A stretch of 64,000 nucleotides of DNA from Mesorhizobium sp. L-2-11 (GCF_016756595.1 NZ_AP023257.1:3240001-3304000); one strand, 5' to 3'. Shown: positions 7,594 through 16,414, numbered from the stretch's first letter. Notes: generated by a model from the letters alone, not told the origin. A program made the numbers and translations.

Positions 7594-9069
7594 TCACTCC
7601 GTCCACTTCACCTTGGTCAGATCATTGGCCTGGATCGGGGCATTTTCCCAAAAACCCTCGAGCTTGGCGTCCCAGACGCCGACTTTCGGCAGTTCGTAGA
7701 GGAAGCCGACCACGGCATCGTCGGCCAGTATCTTCTGCGCCTCGCCGAGCAGGGTCATGCGCTTGGCCTCATCGGAGGTGAGGTTCAGATCGGCGATGAT
7801 CTTGTCGAAGGTCGGATTGTCGTAGTTGAAGTAATAATCCTTGCGCGAATAGATATCGATGTCGTTGGGCTCGGTGTGGGAAACGATGGTCAGGTCGTAG
7901 TCCTTCTTGGTGAAGACCTGGTCCAGCCACTGCGCCCATTCCACCGGCACGATCTGCAGATCGATGCCGACATCGCGAAGCTGCGACGCGATGATCTCGC
8001 CGCCAAGCCGCGCATAGGAGGGCGGCGGCAGTTTCAGCGTCGCCTTGAAGCCGTTCTCCAGGCCGGCTTCCTTCAAAAGCTCCCTGGCCTTCTCGACATT
8101 GTGCGGATAGAGACCGGTGAGGTCGACATAGGCCTTGTTGGCGGGCGACATGTGCGAGCCGATCGGCACGCCATGGCCGGCCGAGGCGCCGTCGATGATC
8201 GCCTTGCGGTCGAGCGCAAACGAAATCGCTTGCCTGACCTGCAGCCTGTCGAAAGGCGGCTTCTTGTTGTTCATCGACAGGATGGTTTCCCCCTCGGTCG
8301 CGCCGATCACCACCTTGAAGCGCGGGTCGCCCTGGATCTGGGCGACGCTGTCGGGATCGAAGAAAGGGAAGGCCTGTACATCGCCGGAAAGCAGCGCCGG
8401 CACGGCGGCTGCGGCATCCGTGACGATGCGGAACTCGGCCTTGTCGAGAGACACCGGAGCGCCCCAGTAGGCGTCTGACCTGATCAGCGTGATCGACGAA
8501 CCCTTGGCCCAGTTCTGGAACCTGAACGGGCCGGTGCCGACAGGCTTTTCCTTGTTGGTGTCGGCTGTCTCCGGCGCGACGATGACCGCGTCGCCCCAGC
8601 CCATATTGTAGAGGAACGAGCTTTGTGGGTTCTTCAGCGTGATCCTGACCGTCGCCGGATCGACCACCTCGACCGTATCGATGGCGGCGAACAGGCCCTT
8701 TTGTGCGTTGACGGAGTTCTCGCCACGGGCGCGATCGAGCGAGAATTTGACGTCGTCGGCATTGAAGTCGGTGCCGTCATGGAATTTGACGCCGCTATGC
8801 AGCTTGAAGGCGTAGACCTTGCCGTCATCGGAAATGGTCCAGCTTTCGGCCAGAGCTGGCAGCACCTCGCCGTTCGAACCGATGCGGGTCAGCCCCTCGA
8901 ATACATTGGCATAAAGCACTTCGTCGATCGCCGCCGCAGCGCCGGCGGTCGGATCGAGATGCGGAGGCTCGAGCGTGATGCCGATGACGAGATCGCGCGC
9001 GGCAAATGCCGATGTTCCGGCAGACAGCACCAGGGCCGCGGCGGTGAGAATGGTTTTCCACAATTTCAT
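7594..9069 (-). CDS. Peptide-type ABC transporter substrate-binding protein
   Basis: A 491-residue periplasmic protein of the DppA/OppA family. It has a signal peptide ending near 'AGTSAFAA', then 'EPPHLDPTAGAAAAIDEVL' and 'FHDGTDFNADDVKFSLDRA', the family hallmark. The start at 9069 is preferred because GGGAG precedes it and it gives a proper signal peptide; the frame continues 66 bases further upstream without one. It delivers the ligand to the downstream permeases. An M20 deacylase encoded upstream suggests an N-acylated amino acid or small peptide, which is inference. Confidence 0.94.
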   Translation of the reverse strand: MKLWKTILTAAALVLSAGTSAFAARDLVIGITLEPPHLDPTAGAAAAIDEVLYANVFEGLTRIGSNGEVLPALAESWTISDDGKVYAFKLHSGVKFHDGTDFNADDVKFSLDRARGENSVNAQKGLFAAIDTVEVVDPATVRITLKNPQSSFLYNMGWGDAVIVAPETADTNKEKPVGTGPFRFQNWAKGSSITLIRSDAYWGAPVSLDKAEFRIVTDAAAAVPALLSGDVQAFPFFDPDSVAQIQGDPRFKVVIGATEGETILSMNNKKPPFDRLQVRQAISFALDRKAIIDGASAGHGVPIGSHMSPANKAYVDLTGLYPHNVEKARELLKEAGLENGFKATLKLPPPSYARLGGEIIASQLRDVGIDLQIVPVEWAQWLDQVFTKKDYDLTIVSHTEPNDIDIYSRKDYYFNYDNPTFDKIIADLNLTSDEAKRMTLLGEAQKILADDAVVGFLYELPKVGVWDAKLEGFWENAPIQANDLTKVKWTE

Positions 9070-9200
9070 CGTGCAGCTCCCGATATGCTCAAAAACATGC
9101 TCAAAACCCGGTGGATAGAAGCGTGATTTCACCAACGAGTAAATTGCGTTTCGTGTTTTCCGGCAGCGCCGGCAGGAATGTTTTTTCGCTCAATCACCGA

Positions 9201-10481
9201 CTACCGAGCGCCCGCGCCCCTCAGCAGCACGTTGAGCCCGATCGCCATCACCTTGGCCGATTCGACCATGTCTGATATCCCCACCCATTCGTCGGGCCTG
9301 TGGGCGAGGTCGAGAATGCCCGGGCCATAGGCGATGCAGTCGTAGATGTGACCGATGCGGGCAATGTGCTTCTGGTCGTAGGTGCCGGGCGAAATCACGT
9401 AGTCGGGCTCGCGGTCGAATATCTCCATGATGCCTTGCGCCACCGCCTTGACCACCGGCGCATCGCGCTCGGTCATCAGCGGCAGCACCTCCATGAGATC
9501 GCGGATCTCGTAGTCGAATTTCTTGCGCTCGCGCTTCAGCCGGTCGAGGATATCGGTCACCTCGCTTTTGACCGTGCCGAGGTCCTCTTCGAGCAGGAAG
9601 CGGCGGTCGATGGTCAGCCGGCAGGAATCGGGGACGTTGGGCGAGGGCAGGCCGGGCCGGAAATCCTCGGTCTGGCCGCCATGGATCGAGTTGATGTTCA
9701 TGGTCGAGCGCTTGGCCCCGTCGGGCACGACCGGCATGCGCGTGACCTTGCGGTCGAGCGCCGGAAACAGTTCGTCCTCGAAAGCCCTTAGCACGGCGCC
9801 CATATGGCGCACCGCATTGTCGCCGAGGAACGGCATCGAGCCGTGCGCGATCTCGCCCTTGGTCTCGATCTCCGCCCACCAGACGCCGCGATGGCCAAGG
9901 CAGATGCGATCCTTGTTCAACGGCTCGGGGATGATGACGTGGTCGACCTTCGGCTTGGAGAAATAGCCGAGCTTTGCCAGATGGGCGACGCCGCCGAAGC
10001 CGCCCGACTCCTCGTCGACCGTGCCCGAAATCTCGATGGCGCCGGGAAAGTCGGGGAACACCTCCATGAAGGCCTCAGTGGCGATGATCGACGAGGCCAG
10101 GCCGCCTTTCATGTCGCAGGCGCCGCGGCCATAGACCTTGCCATCCCTGACGATGCCGGCGAACGGATCGTGGCTCCAGCCGTCGCCGGCTTCGACCACG
10201 TCGATATGCGAGTTGAAATGCACGCAGGCGCCAGGCGAGCGGCCAGCGAAGCGGGCGACGACGTTGACGCGCGGGTAGCGGTCGCTGTCGCCGGGCGTGC
10301 CCTCGGCGCGGATGAATTCGACTTCGAAACCGCGCTTCTTCAGCCGCGCCCCGACGTATTCGGCGCATGGCCGGTAGGCCTCGCCGGGCGGGTTGATGGT
10401 CGGGAAGCGAATCAGGTCCGCGGTCAGGAGGACCAGGTCGTCGACCCGATCATCGACCGCTTTCAGCAGGAGATCGTTCAT
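9201..10481 (-). CDS. M20-family deacylase/peptidase (ArgE/DapE-like)
   Basis: A 426-residue cytoplasmic metallohydrolase cleaving amide bonds of N-acyl amino acids or small peptides. Metal and catalytic motifs are present in order: 'FNSHIDVV' (His and Asp), 'GRGACDMKGG' (bridging Asp), 'DEESGG' (catalytic Glu-Glu), and a C-terminal His in 'YDQKHIARIG'. It is the first gene of a minus-strand run, with the peptide-type binding protein 131 bases downstream, so the imported ligand is probably its substrate. The start at 10481 gives 'MNDLLLKAVDD'; an ATG 36 bases upstream is less likely. Exact substrate unknown. Confidence 0.9.
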   Translation of the reverse strand: MNDLLLKAVDDRVDDLVLLTADLIRFPTINPPGEAYRPCAEYVGARLKKRGFEVEFIRAEGTPGDSDRYPRVNVVARFAGRSPGACVHFNSHIDVVEAGDGWSHDPFAGIVRDGKVYGRGACDMKGGLASSIIATEAFMEVFPDFPGAIEISGTVDEESGGFGGVAHLAKLGYFSKPKVDHVIIPEPLNKDRICLGHRGVWWAEIETKGEIAHGSMPFLGDNAVRHMGAVLRAFEDELFPALDRKVTRMPVVPDGAKRSTMNINSIHGGQTEDFRPGLPSPNVPDSCRLTIDRRFLLEEDLGTVKSEVTDILDRLKRERKKFDYEIRDLMEVLPLMTERDAPVVKAVAQGIMEIFDREPDYVISPGTYDQKHIARIGHIYDCIAYGPGILDLAHRPDEWVGISDMVESAKVMAIGLNVLLRGAGAR

Positions 10482-10699
10482 TCGACGAATTGAGCAGCCA
10501 ACGGTGCGTTTTGGCAAGCCTGTTGGCGGGCCGCGCCCTAGTTATGTGGTTACGCGTCGCACGGCAACCATCGCGGGAAATGGTTCAAATTCGCTGCTTT
10601 GGATTGGTGAATTCGTCAGAGGTGTGTGGTTGCCTCATTCACTTGCGATTAAAGGATGAAGAATAGCGTGAAGGAAGGGAATCAAAGGGGTCTGATCGC

Positions 10700-11128
10700 A
10701 TGAAAAAGACCGTTCTCATGGCAGCGGCACTGGCAACGATGCTGCTCGGTTCTTTGGTCGAGGGCTGGGCAGCCAAGCTGGTTGCGAGGATCGACGTCTC
10801 ATCGCAGACGATGACTGTAAGATACGGCCGGGCGGTTTACCGATGGCGCGTATCCACCGCGCGCAAAGGCTATATCACGCCGCGCGGCACCTACCGGCCG
10901 CAACGAACGGCACGGATGTGGTATTCGCGCAAATACGACATGTCGCCGATGCCGCATTCGGTATTCTACCGCGGCGGCTACGCCATCCATGGCACCGGCG
11001 CGGTAAAATCTCTCGGGCGCCCGGCGTCGCATGGCTGCGTGCGGCTGCATCCCCGCAATGCCGCCGCCTTCTATTCGATGGTGCGGAAAGCCGGCTTGCG
11101 TAACACGCGCATCGTGGTGACCAACTAA
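10700..11128 (+). CDS. L,D-transpeptidase (YkuD domain)
   Basis: A 142-residue exported enzyme that forms 3-3 peptidoglycan cross-links or anchors lipoproteins to the wall. It has a signal peptide (about residues 1-24, ending near 'EGWAA'), 'YTPRG'-like substrate loop sequence, the 'HGTG' motif and the catalytic 'SHGCVRL' with Cys at residue 113. At this size it is a minimal catalytic domain with no accessory domain. It is monocistronic and faces the M20 gene across a 218-base gap. Confidence 0.92.
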   Translation: MKKTVLMAAALATMLLGSLVEGWAAKLVARIDVSSQTMTVRYGRAVYRWRVSTARKGYITPRGTYRPQRTARMWYSRKYDMSPMPHSVFYRGGYAIHGTGAVKSLGRPASHGCVRLHPRNAAAFYSMVRKAGLRNTRIVVTN

Positions 11129-11538
11129 GTTCCAGCGAGGCGGAAAATGCCGGATGCCGGTCGCGGCGAGAGCCATCAGCCGAAGAATGCGACGGTTCAG
11201 AATTTAAGCGCTCTGTAGCGATCCTTCGCGCCCCCTCTGTCTTGCCGGACATCTCCCCCACTTGGGGGAGATCGGCAGCTTCGCTCTGGCCGCCAATCCT
11301 GCAATGTTGGTGATTAGCGGAAGCAGATAAGACAGCCAATCTCCCCCCTTGTGGGGGAGATGTCCGGCAAGACAGAGGGGGCGCTGTCCGGGCGCTGTCC
11401 CGCGGCGACCAAAGGTTCTGCGCCGCAGCAGCGCGAGGGCTGGCGGCAGCGGCGAGCAGGGCGGAGCCCGCCAGCAGGGCGGCGGCGAGCAGGAAGGCGT
11501 TCCGGACCGTTCGCGTCGAGGAGCGCGAGGCGAAGGGC
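11129..11538. other. Non-coding stretch with repeat pair and SDR gene remnant
   Basis: Besides the family B repeat at 11228-11384, the bases at about 11479-11538 (minus strand) still encode the expected continuation of the SDR protein beyond its stop codon ('ALRLALLDANGP'). After that, family similarity ends. In another minus-strand frame a hydrophobic Ala/Leu-rich stretch looks like a signal peptide but has no start and runs into the repeat, so I do not call it a gene. Confidence 0.6.
11228..11384. repeat. Dispersed palindromic element, family B, copy 2
   Basis: Inverted arms at 11228-11273 and 11338-11384 flank about 64 bases. The arms are near-identical to those at 7401-7555 (CCGGACATCTCCCCC with the complement), and the centre contains GGTGATTAGCGG, matching the other copy's centre in reverse. 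It lies just past the truncated end of the SDR gene. Confidence 0.88.
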
Positions 11539-12141
11539 TCAAGCGGCCCGTTCGGCCGTGCGGGTGCCCTCGAATTTGTTGAGCTTCGTCGAAGTGAAGC
11601 CGGGGCAGTCGGCGTTGGCGCCGGCGTCCTCAAATTCAATGGCGAAGGCGAGCGTCGTCGCATCGAGGGCAGTCTTCGAGGGGCTGTAAACAGGGCCGAA
11701 CAATGCGCGCTGTGGACTGGACGGGTCGACGCTGACGATGCGTGCCGCTGGCGCTTCACCAAGCAGCCGCAACATCGCCTGCGTGACGGCGACGACGCCG
11801 AACACGTTGGTCTCGAACACCGCGCGTCCCTCGCCGAGCGACGCCGCATGCGAGATGCCCTGCTTTCCCGCATCGGAAATGCCTGCATTGTTCACCAGGA
11901 CGTCGAGGCGACCGAACTCGTTGCGGATGCGCTTTGCCGCGGCGGCGATCGAGGCCTGGTTCGTGACATCGATTTGGAGGGCGCGGGCATCCGCGCCAAC
12001 GCTCTTTGCAGCCGTTTCCGCATGCTCAAGCTTACGCGACCCTACGAGCACGGTGAGGCCGTGCGTCGCCAGATCCCTGGCGATCTGGAGACCGATTCCC
12101 TTGTTGGCCGCAGTGATCAGGGCAATAGGTTTGACCCGCAT
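11539..12141 (-). CDS. Short-chain dehydrogenase/reductase, C-terminally truncated by an in-frame stop
   Basis: A 200-residue NAD(P)-dependent oxidoreductase of the classical SDR family, normally about 245 residues. Visible are 'ITAANKGIG' (cofactor loop), 'NNAG', and the catalytic 'YSPSK' (Tyr and Lys). The frame ends at a TGA directly after 'RTAERAA', but reading through gives 'ALRLALLDANGP', which is what this family has next. So the stop is probably a mutation, for example CGA to TGA. A TetR gene diverges from it across two palindromes that probably regulate both. The start at 12141 has AGGAG upstream. Function of the truncated product is uncertain. Confidence 0.8.
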   Translation of the reverse strand: MRVKPIALITAANKGIGLQIARDLATHGLTVLVGSRKLEHAETAAKSVGADARALQIDVTNQASIAAAAKRIRNEFGRLDVLVNNAGISDAGKQGISHAASLGEGRAVFETNVFGVVAVTQAMLRLLGEAPAARIVSVDPSSPQRALFGPVYSPSKTALDATTLAFAIEFEDAGANADCPGFTSTKLNKFEGTRTAERAA

Positions 12142-12205
12142 GGTGATCTCCTCTTTTTGCATTGACGTGTAGGCAACGGCGCCATGCTGTGCTAATTTTC
12201 CCAAT

Positions 12206-12242
12206 CGGAACTGCATTCCGTTTTATACGGAACATTGTTCCG
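12206..12242. promoter_or_regulatory. Paired operator palindromes between SDR and TetR genes
   Basis: CGGAACTGCATTCCG (12206-12220) and CGGAACATTGTTCCG (12228-12242) share CGGAA/TTCCG half-sites; the second is a perfect 7-base dyad. Their centres are 22 bases apart, two helical turns. They lie in the 120-base divergent gap, 19 bases before the TetR start, as expected for autoregulation. Confidence 0.75.
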
Positions 12243-12261
12243 TTTATCAAGTGGAAAAATC

Positions 12262-12894
12262 ATGGACGACAAATCGGAGGAGCGCGGTGGTGGCTTGGAG
12301 CCCGTAAACTCGACGGATCGGCGCGTGCGTGCGGACGCGCAACGCAACTCCAAGGCGCTGCTCGAAGCAGCAATGGCAGTGTTTGCAGCTTCGGGGGTCG
12401 ATGCTCCGGTGCGGGAGATCGCCGATAAGGCCGGCGTTGGCGTGGCTACGCTCTATCGGCATTTTCCGCAGCGTTCGGACCTGATCGTGGCGGTCTTCCG
12501 TAACGAAGTGGATGCCTGCGCAAATGCTGCATCTGCCATTGCGGCCGAATATGAACCCGGCGAAGCGCTCGCCCGATGGATGCAGCGTTACGTGGACTTT
12601 ATCGCTGCCAAGCGTGGTCTCGCCGCGGCCTTCTCCTCCGGCGATCCGGCATATGAGTCCTTGCCGCTGTATTTTCTTGAGAAACTTCGGCCCGCGCTGC
12701 AGAGCTTGCTGGATGCCGCGACCGAAGCGGGCGATGTTCGCTCGGACGTTGATGCTAAGGAACTATTGTTCGCGATTGCCAGGCTCTGCTCACCAGACCG
12801 CTATGGCGGCGGCCCCGACCAGGCACGACGCATGGTTGGCTTGCTCGTGGATGGGCTTCGCTATGGCGCCCCTTCGGTCGGCTCCGAGATCTAG
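12262..12894 (+). CDS. TetR-family transcriptional regulator
   Basis: A 210-residue repressor-type protein. The N-terminal DNA-binding domain (about residues 20-65) ends with 'GVGVATLYRHFPQRSDL', the standard recognition helix. The C-terminal ligand domain is helical and unassignable. The ATG at 12262 is preferred to a TTG at 12235, which lies inside the second operator palindrome. It probably represses itself and the divergent SDR gene. Confidence 0.92.
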   Translation: MDDKSEERGGGLEPVNSTDRRVRADAQRNSKALLEAAMAVFAASGVDAPVREIADKAGVGVATLYRHFPQRSDLIVAVFRNEVDACANAASAIAAEYEPGEALARWMQRYVDFIAAKRGLAAAFSSGDPAYESLPLYFLEKLRPALQSLLDAATEAGDVRSDVDAKELLFAIARLCSPDRYGGGPDQARRMVGLLVDGLRYGAPSVGSEI

Positions 12895-13007
12895 GTCTGT
12901 CGCAAGGGGGCCTTAGCGGCGCCCCGCGGACGGTGACCAATGCAGTCGACACTGCCCACGGTTGCAGGGCAATCGCTCCTCGCTGGCGTTGCCTCCCGTC
13001 CTGCCGT

Positions 13008-14003
13008 TCAGGCGGCTTCGCCGCGGTTCCTCGCCCGCTTGCGCTTCCCGCGCGGGCCGCTGATTTCCCATCTTTTGTGGAACCACATCCACTGGCCGGG
13101 ATCCTCGCGCACCCAGCGCTCGACCACGTCGTTGAGCAGCTGGGTAGTGGCATGGACGTTGACACTGCCGCCGGCGGTGCGCGGCAAGGTCAGTTTGTCC
13201 TCGATCTCGAGCCGGAAGCGGTTGCCCGGCATGCGCACGCAGCGCGCCGGATAGACATCGCAATCATAGTGCCGTGCCAGGGTGCCCAGGACCCGGTTGC
13301 TCTCGCATGGGCGGCCGAAGAATGTCGTTTCGAGCCCGCTCGAGAATTTCTGGTCGACGAGCACGCCGATATTGCCGCCTTTCTCCAGGATGGCCGCCAG
13401 CGCGAACGAAGCGCCGGTCGCGGAAGGCAGAAGCGAGCCCATGGTCGAGCGACGCGTCGAGAGGATGTAGTCGGCAAGGTAAGGGTTGTTGGGCGGGCGA
13501 AACAGGGCGGTGATGTTCATGCCGAAAGTGGCTGCCGCCACCGGAAGCAGCTCGAAATTGCCGAGATGTCCGGTGAAGATGATATGCGGTTTTTGCTCGC
13601 CGGCGATTTGCACGAAGTGCTCGACCCCCTTGACCTCGATGCGGCCCGGTTTGGTCGCGGCGGGATCGTAGTCGAACAGGGCGTCGAGAAAGACGTATTC
13701 CGCGGCAAGGCGGGCCATGTTGCCCCACATGTCGGAGGCGATGGCTTGGATCTCCTTGTCGCTCTTTTCCGGATAAGCCTTGCGCAGATTGGCGATGGCG
13801 ACGTTGTGGCGCCCCACCCACGGACCAATGCGGCGGGCGGCGCGGTCGGCGAAATTGAGCGCGCTGTCGACCGGCAGCAGACGCAGCAGCCAAATCATCG
13901 TCATCGCGAGGCGCGCCAGCAGCCAGTAGTTGAACTGGCGCAGCCGCCTGCCGTGGCGGAACGCCAGGTCCCGGCGGAGTTTTTTGAAGGCGGTGCCGAC
14001 CAT
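13008..14003 (-). CDS. lpxXL: Lipid A very-long-chain acyltransferase LpxXL
   Basis: A 331-residue inner-membrane acyltransferase of the LpxL/HtrB family. The catalytic HX4E is visible in 'GHLGNFELL', and a membrane helix lies near residues 25-45. Its place at the end of the acpXL cluster identifies it as the enzyme moving the 27-hydroxyoctacosanoyl-type chain from AcpXL to lipid A. The start at 14003 lies two bases after the stop of the upstream dehydrogenase gene, so it is the last gene of that operon; the frame runs on upstream but is the dehydrogenase in a shifted frame. Family assignment is firm; the C28 specificity rests on context. Confidence 0.9.
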   Translation of the reverse strand: MVGTAFKKLRRDLAFRHGRRLRQFNYWLLARLAMTMIWLLRLLPVDSALNFADRAARRIGPWVGRHNVAIANLRKAYPEKSDKEIQAIASDMWGNMARLAAEYVFLDALFDYDPAATKPGRIEVKGVEHFVQIAGEQKPHIIFTGHLGNFELLPVAAATFGMNITALFRPPNNPYLADYILSTRRSTMGSLLPSATGASFALAAILEKGGNIGVLVDQKFSSGLETTFFGRPCESNRVLGTLARHYDCDVYPARCVRMPGNRFRLEIEDKLTLPRTAGGSVNVHATTQLLNDVVERWVREDPGQWMWFHKRWEISGPRGKRKRARNRGEAA

Positions 14004-14005
14004 TC

Positions 14006-15031
14006 CTAGACGCGCAGGATGATCTTGCCGAACACGTCGCGGCCTTCCATGCGCTTCAGCGCGGCGTCGATGCCGTCGAAGGGGACTTCGGTGTCGATGA
14101 CCGGAGAAACCAGCCCCGCCGCCATTTTCTGCATGGCGTCGGCCATGTTTTGCATGCGACAGCCGAACGAGCCGAGCAACTTCAGCTGCTGCTGGAACAA
14201 TTGCATCAGATTGATCTGCGTCGACACGCCCGAGGTCGAGCCGCAGGTCACCAGGCGGCCGCCGCGTTTCAGGCACAGCATCGAGGCGGCAAAGGTGTCG
14301 GCGCCGACATGCTCGAAGACGACGTCGACGCCCTTTTTCTTCGTCAGCTTGCGCACGACGCCTTCGAAACGGTCGTCGCGGTAGTTGATGACATGATCGG
14401 CGCCAAGCGCCTTCGCCTTGTCGATCTTGTCGTTCGAGCCAACCGTGGTGATCACGGTGCAGCCCATTTTCTTCGCCAGCTGGATAGCGGCGGAGCCGAT
14501 GCCGGACCCGCCGGCATGAATCAGGATGGTTTCGCCGGGCTGCAGCCTGGCATTGTCGAACAGCATGTGCTCGACCGTACCGAAGGTTACGGGCGCGACG
14601 GCGGCGCCGACGTCGGTCACGCCGGGCGGGGCAGGGACCAGCAGGCGCGCGGGCAGGTTTATCTTCTCTTGCGCAAAGCCGTCGAGATGGAAGCCGTGTA
14701 CGCCCGAGACGTGTTCGCACAGATTGTCGCGGCCTTCGCGACAGGCATGGCAAAGCCCGCAGGTGCGCGCGCCATAGATCGATACAAGTTGCCCGGGCAC
14801 AAGGCTGGAGACGCCGGGGCCAACCGCCTCGACCTCGCCCGAGGCTTCGGCGCCGACGACCAGCGGCAGCTTGCGCTTGGCGAAGGCCATGCCGCGCCAG
14901 CCCCAGACGTCGATATGGTTGAGCGCCACGGCCTTGATGCGCAGCGTCACTTCGCCCAGCGCAGGTTGCGGCGGAGGCGGCAGGTCCACCGTTTCAAGGC
15001 GGCGGTCCTCGATAAGTTGCAATGCGCGCAT
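14006..15031 (-). CDS. Zinc-containing alcohol dehydrogenase-like protein of the acpXL cluster
   Basis: A 341-residue MDR-family NAD(P)-dependent oxidoreductase. The structural zinc motif is present as 'CGLCHACREGRDNLC', and the nucleotide-binding loop is 'HAGGSGIGSAA'. In rhizobial acpXL clusters a protein like this sits between fabF and lpxXL and is thought to reduce an intermediate of the very-long-chain acyl group; the exact reaction is not settled. The start at 15031 ('MRALQLIEDRRLETV') fits the family; a 20-residue upstream extension would overlap the fabF gene. Confidence 0.88.
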   Translation of the reverse strand: MRALQLIEDRRLETVDLPPPPQPALGEVTLRIKAVALNHIDVWGWRGMAFAKRKLPLVVGAEASGEVEAVGPGVSSLVPGQLVSIYGARTCGLCHACREGRDNLCEHVSGVHGFHLDGFAQEKINLPARLLVPAPPGVTDVGAAVAPVTFGTVEHMLFDNARLQPGETILIHAGGSGIGSAAIQLAKKMGCTVITTVGSNDKIDKAKALGADHVINYRDDRFEGVVRKLTKKKGVDVVFEHVGADTFAASMLCLKRGGRLVTCGSTSGVSTQINLMQLFQQQLKLLGSFGCRMQNMADAMQKMAAGLVSPVIDTEVPFDGIDAALKRMEGRDVFGKIILRV

Positions 15032-15065
15032 TGGGCCTGTCGGTTCTGTTGCGAAGAACGGTCGC

Positions 15066-16337
15066 TTAGACCGGTTCCCGCGCCATGACAAGGCAGGTGT
15101 TCTGGCCGCCGAAGCCGAAGGAGTTCGACAGCACCGTGCCGACCTCGGCGTTGCGCTTCTGGTTCGGCACCACGTCGAGCACGATCGCCGGATCGGGATT
15201 GTCGTAATTGATGGTCGGCGGGATGACGCTTTCGCGCATGGTCATCAGCGAAAAGGCCGCCTCGACGGCGCCGGCTGCCGACAGCGTATGGCCGATCATC
15301 GACTTGTTCGACGAGATCGGCATCGAGCCGATCCGCTCGCCGAACACGGTCGACAGCGACAGATGCTCCATCTTGTCGTTTTCCGGCGTCGAGGTGCCGT
15401 GGGCGTTGACATAATCGATCTCGTCCTCGCCCAAGCCGGCATCGGCGAGCGCGGCGCGAACCGCCGCAATCGCCGGCGAGCCGTCCGGCTTCGAGCGGGT
15501 GCGGTGGAAATCGTCGGCCTTCTCGCCGCAGCCGCGCAGGATGCCGAGAATGGTCGCGCCGCGGGCGAGTGCCGCCTCCAGCGATTCCAATACCAGCGCG
15601 CCGGAACCCTCGGCGAGGACAAAACCGTCGCGATCCCTGGAAAACGGCTTTGACGCCTTTTCGGGGATGTCGTTATGCGTGGAGAGTGCGGAAAGCAGCG
15701 AGAAACGGATCAGCGCCTCGGCGGTCGCCGAGCCGTCGGCGCCGATCGACAGCGCCCGGTCGCATTCGCCGCGGCGGATCGCCTCGACGCCGAGCTGAAT
15801 CGAGGTAGCGCCCGAGGCGCAGGCCGTCGAGAGCGTGATCGGCAGGCCGCGCGTGCCAAAACGGTCGGCGAGCCGGTCGGCGATCGAACCGAACTGGGTG
15901 GTCTCGAAAACATCGATCCCCTTCAAGCCGCGCGCCACGCGAAGCAGCCGTTCGGCGCCGGCGTCGCGCTTGTCGGAATTGTACAGGGAAAAGCGCTCGC
16001 TCCAGTCGAGCTCGACCGGCGGCGAGGCAAGGAAAAGCGGCCCGCCGAAATCGCCCCAATCAAGGCCGGCTTCGGCAACGGCTTCCTGCGCAGCGATCTC
16101 GGCGAGGTCGTAGGTAAGAAGCGAAGCGCCCCTGGAACTCGACGGCAGGAAATCGACCATGCCGGAGATGCGGGTGTTCAGATGGTCGACCGGAAAGCGG
16201 GTGATCGGATGGATGCCGGACACGCCCGCGGTGAGCGCTGCCCAATTGTCGGCCTTGCCGACGCCCAGCGACGTTACCACGCCAATGCCGGTGACGGCGA
16301 CGATCGGCCTGCCCATGTGGTCGTTCAGATTGGCCAT
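15066..16337 (-). CDS. fabF: 3-oxoacyl-ACP synthase of the acpXL cluster, catalytically complete
   Basis: A 423-residue ketosynthase (KAS II type) that condenses malonyl-ACP with the growing chain, here presumably on AcpXL. All three catalytic residues are visible: Cys173 in 'STACASGATS', His313 in 'NAHGTSTPEN' and His350 in 'KSMIGHTLSAAG'. It lies between the second, Cys-less ketosynthase gene and the dehydrogenase gene on the same strand; an RPE-like palindrome fills the 76-base gap upstream. It probably pairs with the neighbouring ketosynthase-like protein. Confidence 0.92.
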   Translation of the reverse strand: MANLNDHMGRPIVAVTGIGVVTSLGVGKADNWAALTAGVSGIHPITRFPVDHLNTRISGMVDFLPSSSRGASLLTYDLAEIAAQEAVAEAGLDWGDFGGPLFLASPPVELDWSERFSLYNSDKRDAGAERLLRVARGLKGIDVFETTQFGSIADRLADRFGTRGLPITLSTACASGATSIQLGVEAIRRGECDRALSIGADGSATAEALIRFSLLSALSTHNDIPEKASKPFSRDRDGFVLAEGSGALVLESLEAALARGATILGILRGCGEKADDFHRTRSKPDGSPAIAAVRAALADAGLGEDEIDYVNAHGTSTPENDKMEHLSLSTVFGERIGSMPISSNKSMIGHTLSAAGAVEAAFSLMTMRESVIPPTINYDNPDPAIVLDVVPNQKRNAEVGTVLSNSFGFGGQNTCLVMAREPV

Positions 16338-16364
16338 ATTTTATCCTGACCTGTTCCTTTGTCG

Positions 16365-16414
16365 GAGCATCGGAATCATCCGAAAACCGCTTCCCACTTT
16401 TCGGTCCGATGCTC
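16365..16414. repeat. Rhizobial palindromic element (RPE/RIME-like)
   Basis: A 50-base palindrome with outer arms GAGCATCGGA and TCCGATGCTC and inner parts CCGAAAAC and CTTTTCGG. This is the well-known rhizobial mosaic palindrome with the AAGTGGGAA-type core on the minus strand. It fills the gap between the two ketosynthase genes and its last base touches the stop codon of the upstream one. Confidence 0.85.

Noticed and set aside
10570..10600. GGTTCAAATTC looked like a tRNA T-arm
   Set aside because: No acceptor stem, D-arm or anticodon arm can be built around it.
11395..11545. Hydrophobic Ala/Leu-rich minus-strand stretch as a secreted protein gene
   Set aside because: No start codon or ribosome site, and the frame runs straight into the family B repeat.
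13008..14753. A 581-residue reading of the lpxXL frame
   Set aside because: The extra N-terminal part is the dehydrogenase gene in another frame; the acyltransferase starts at 14003.
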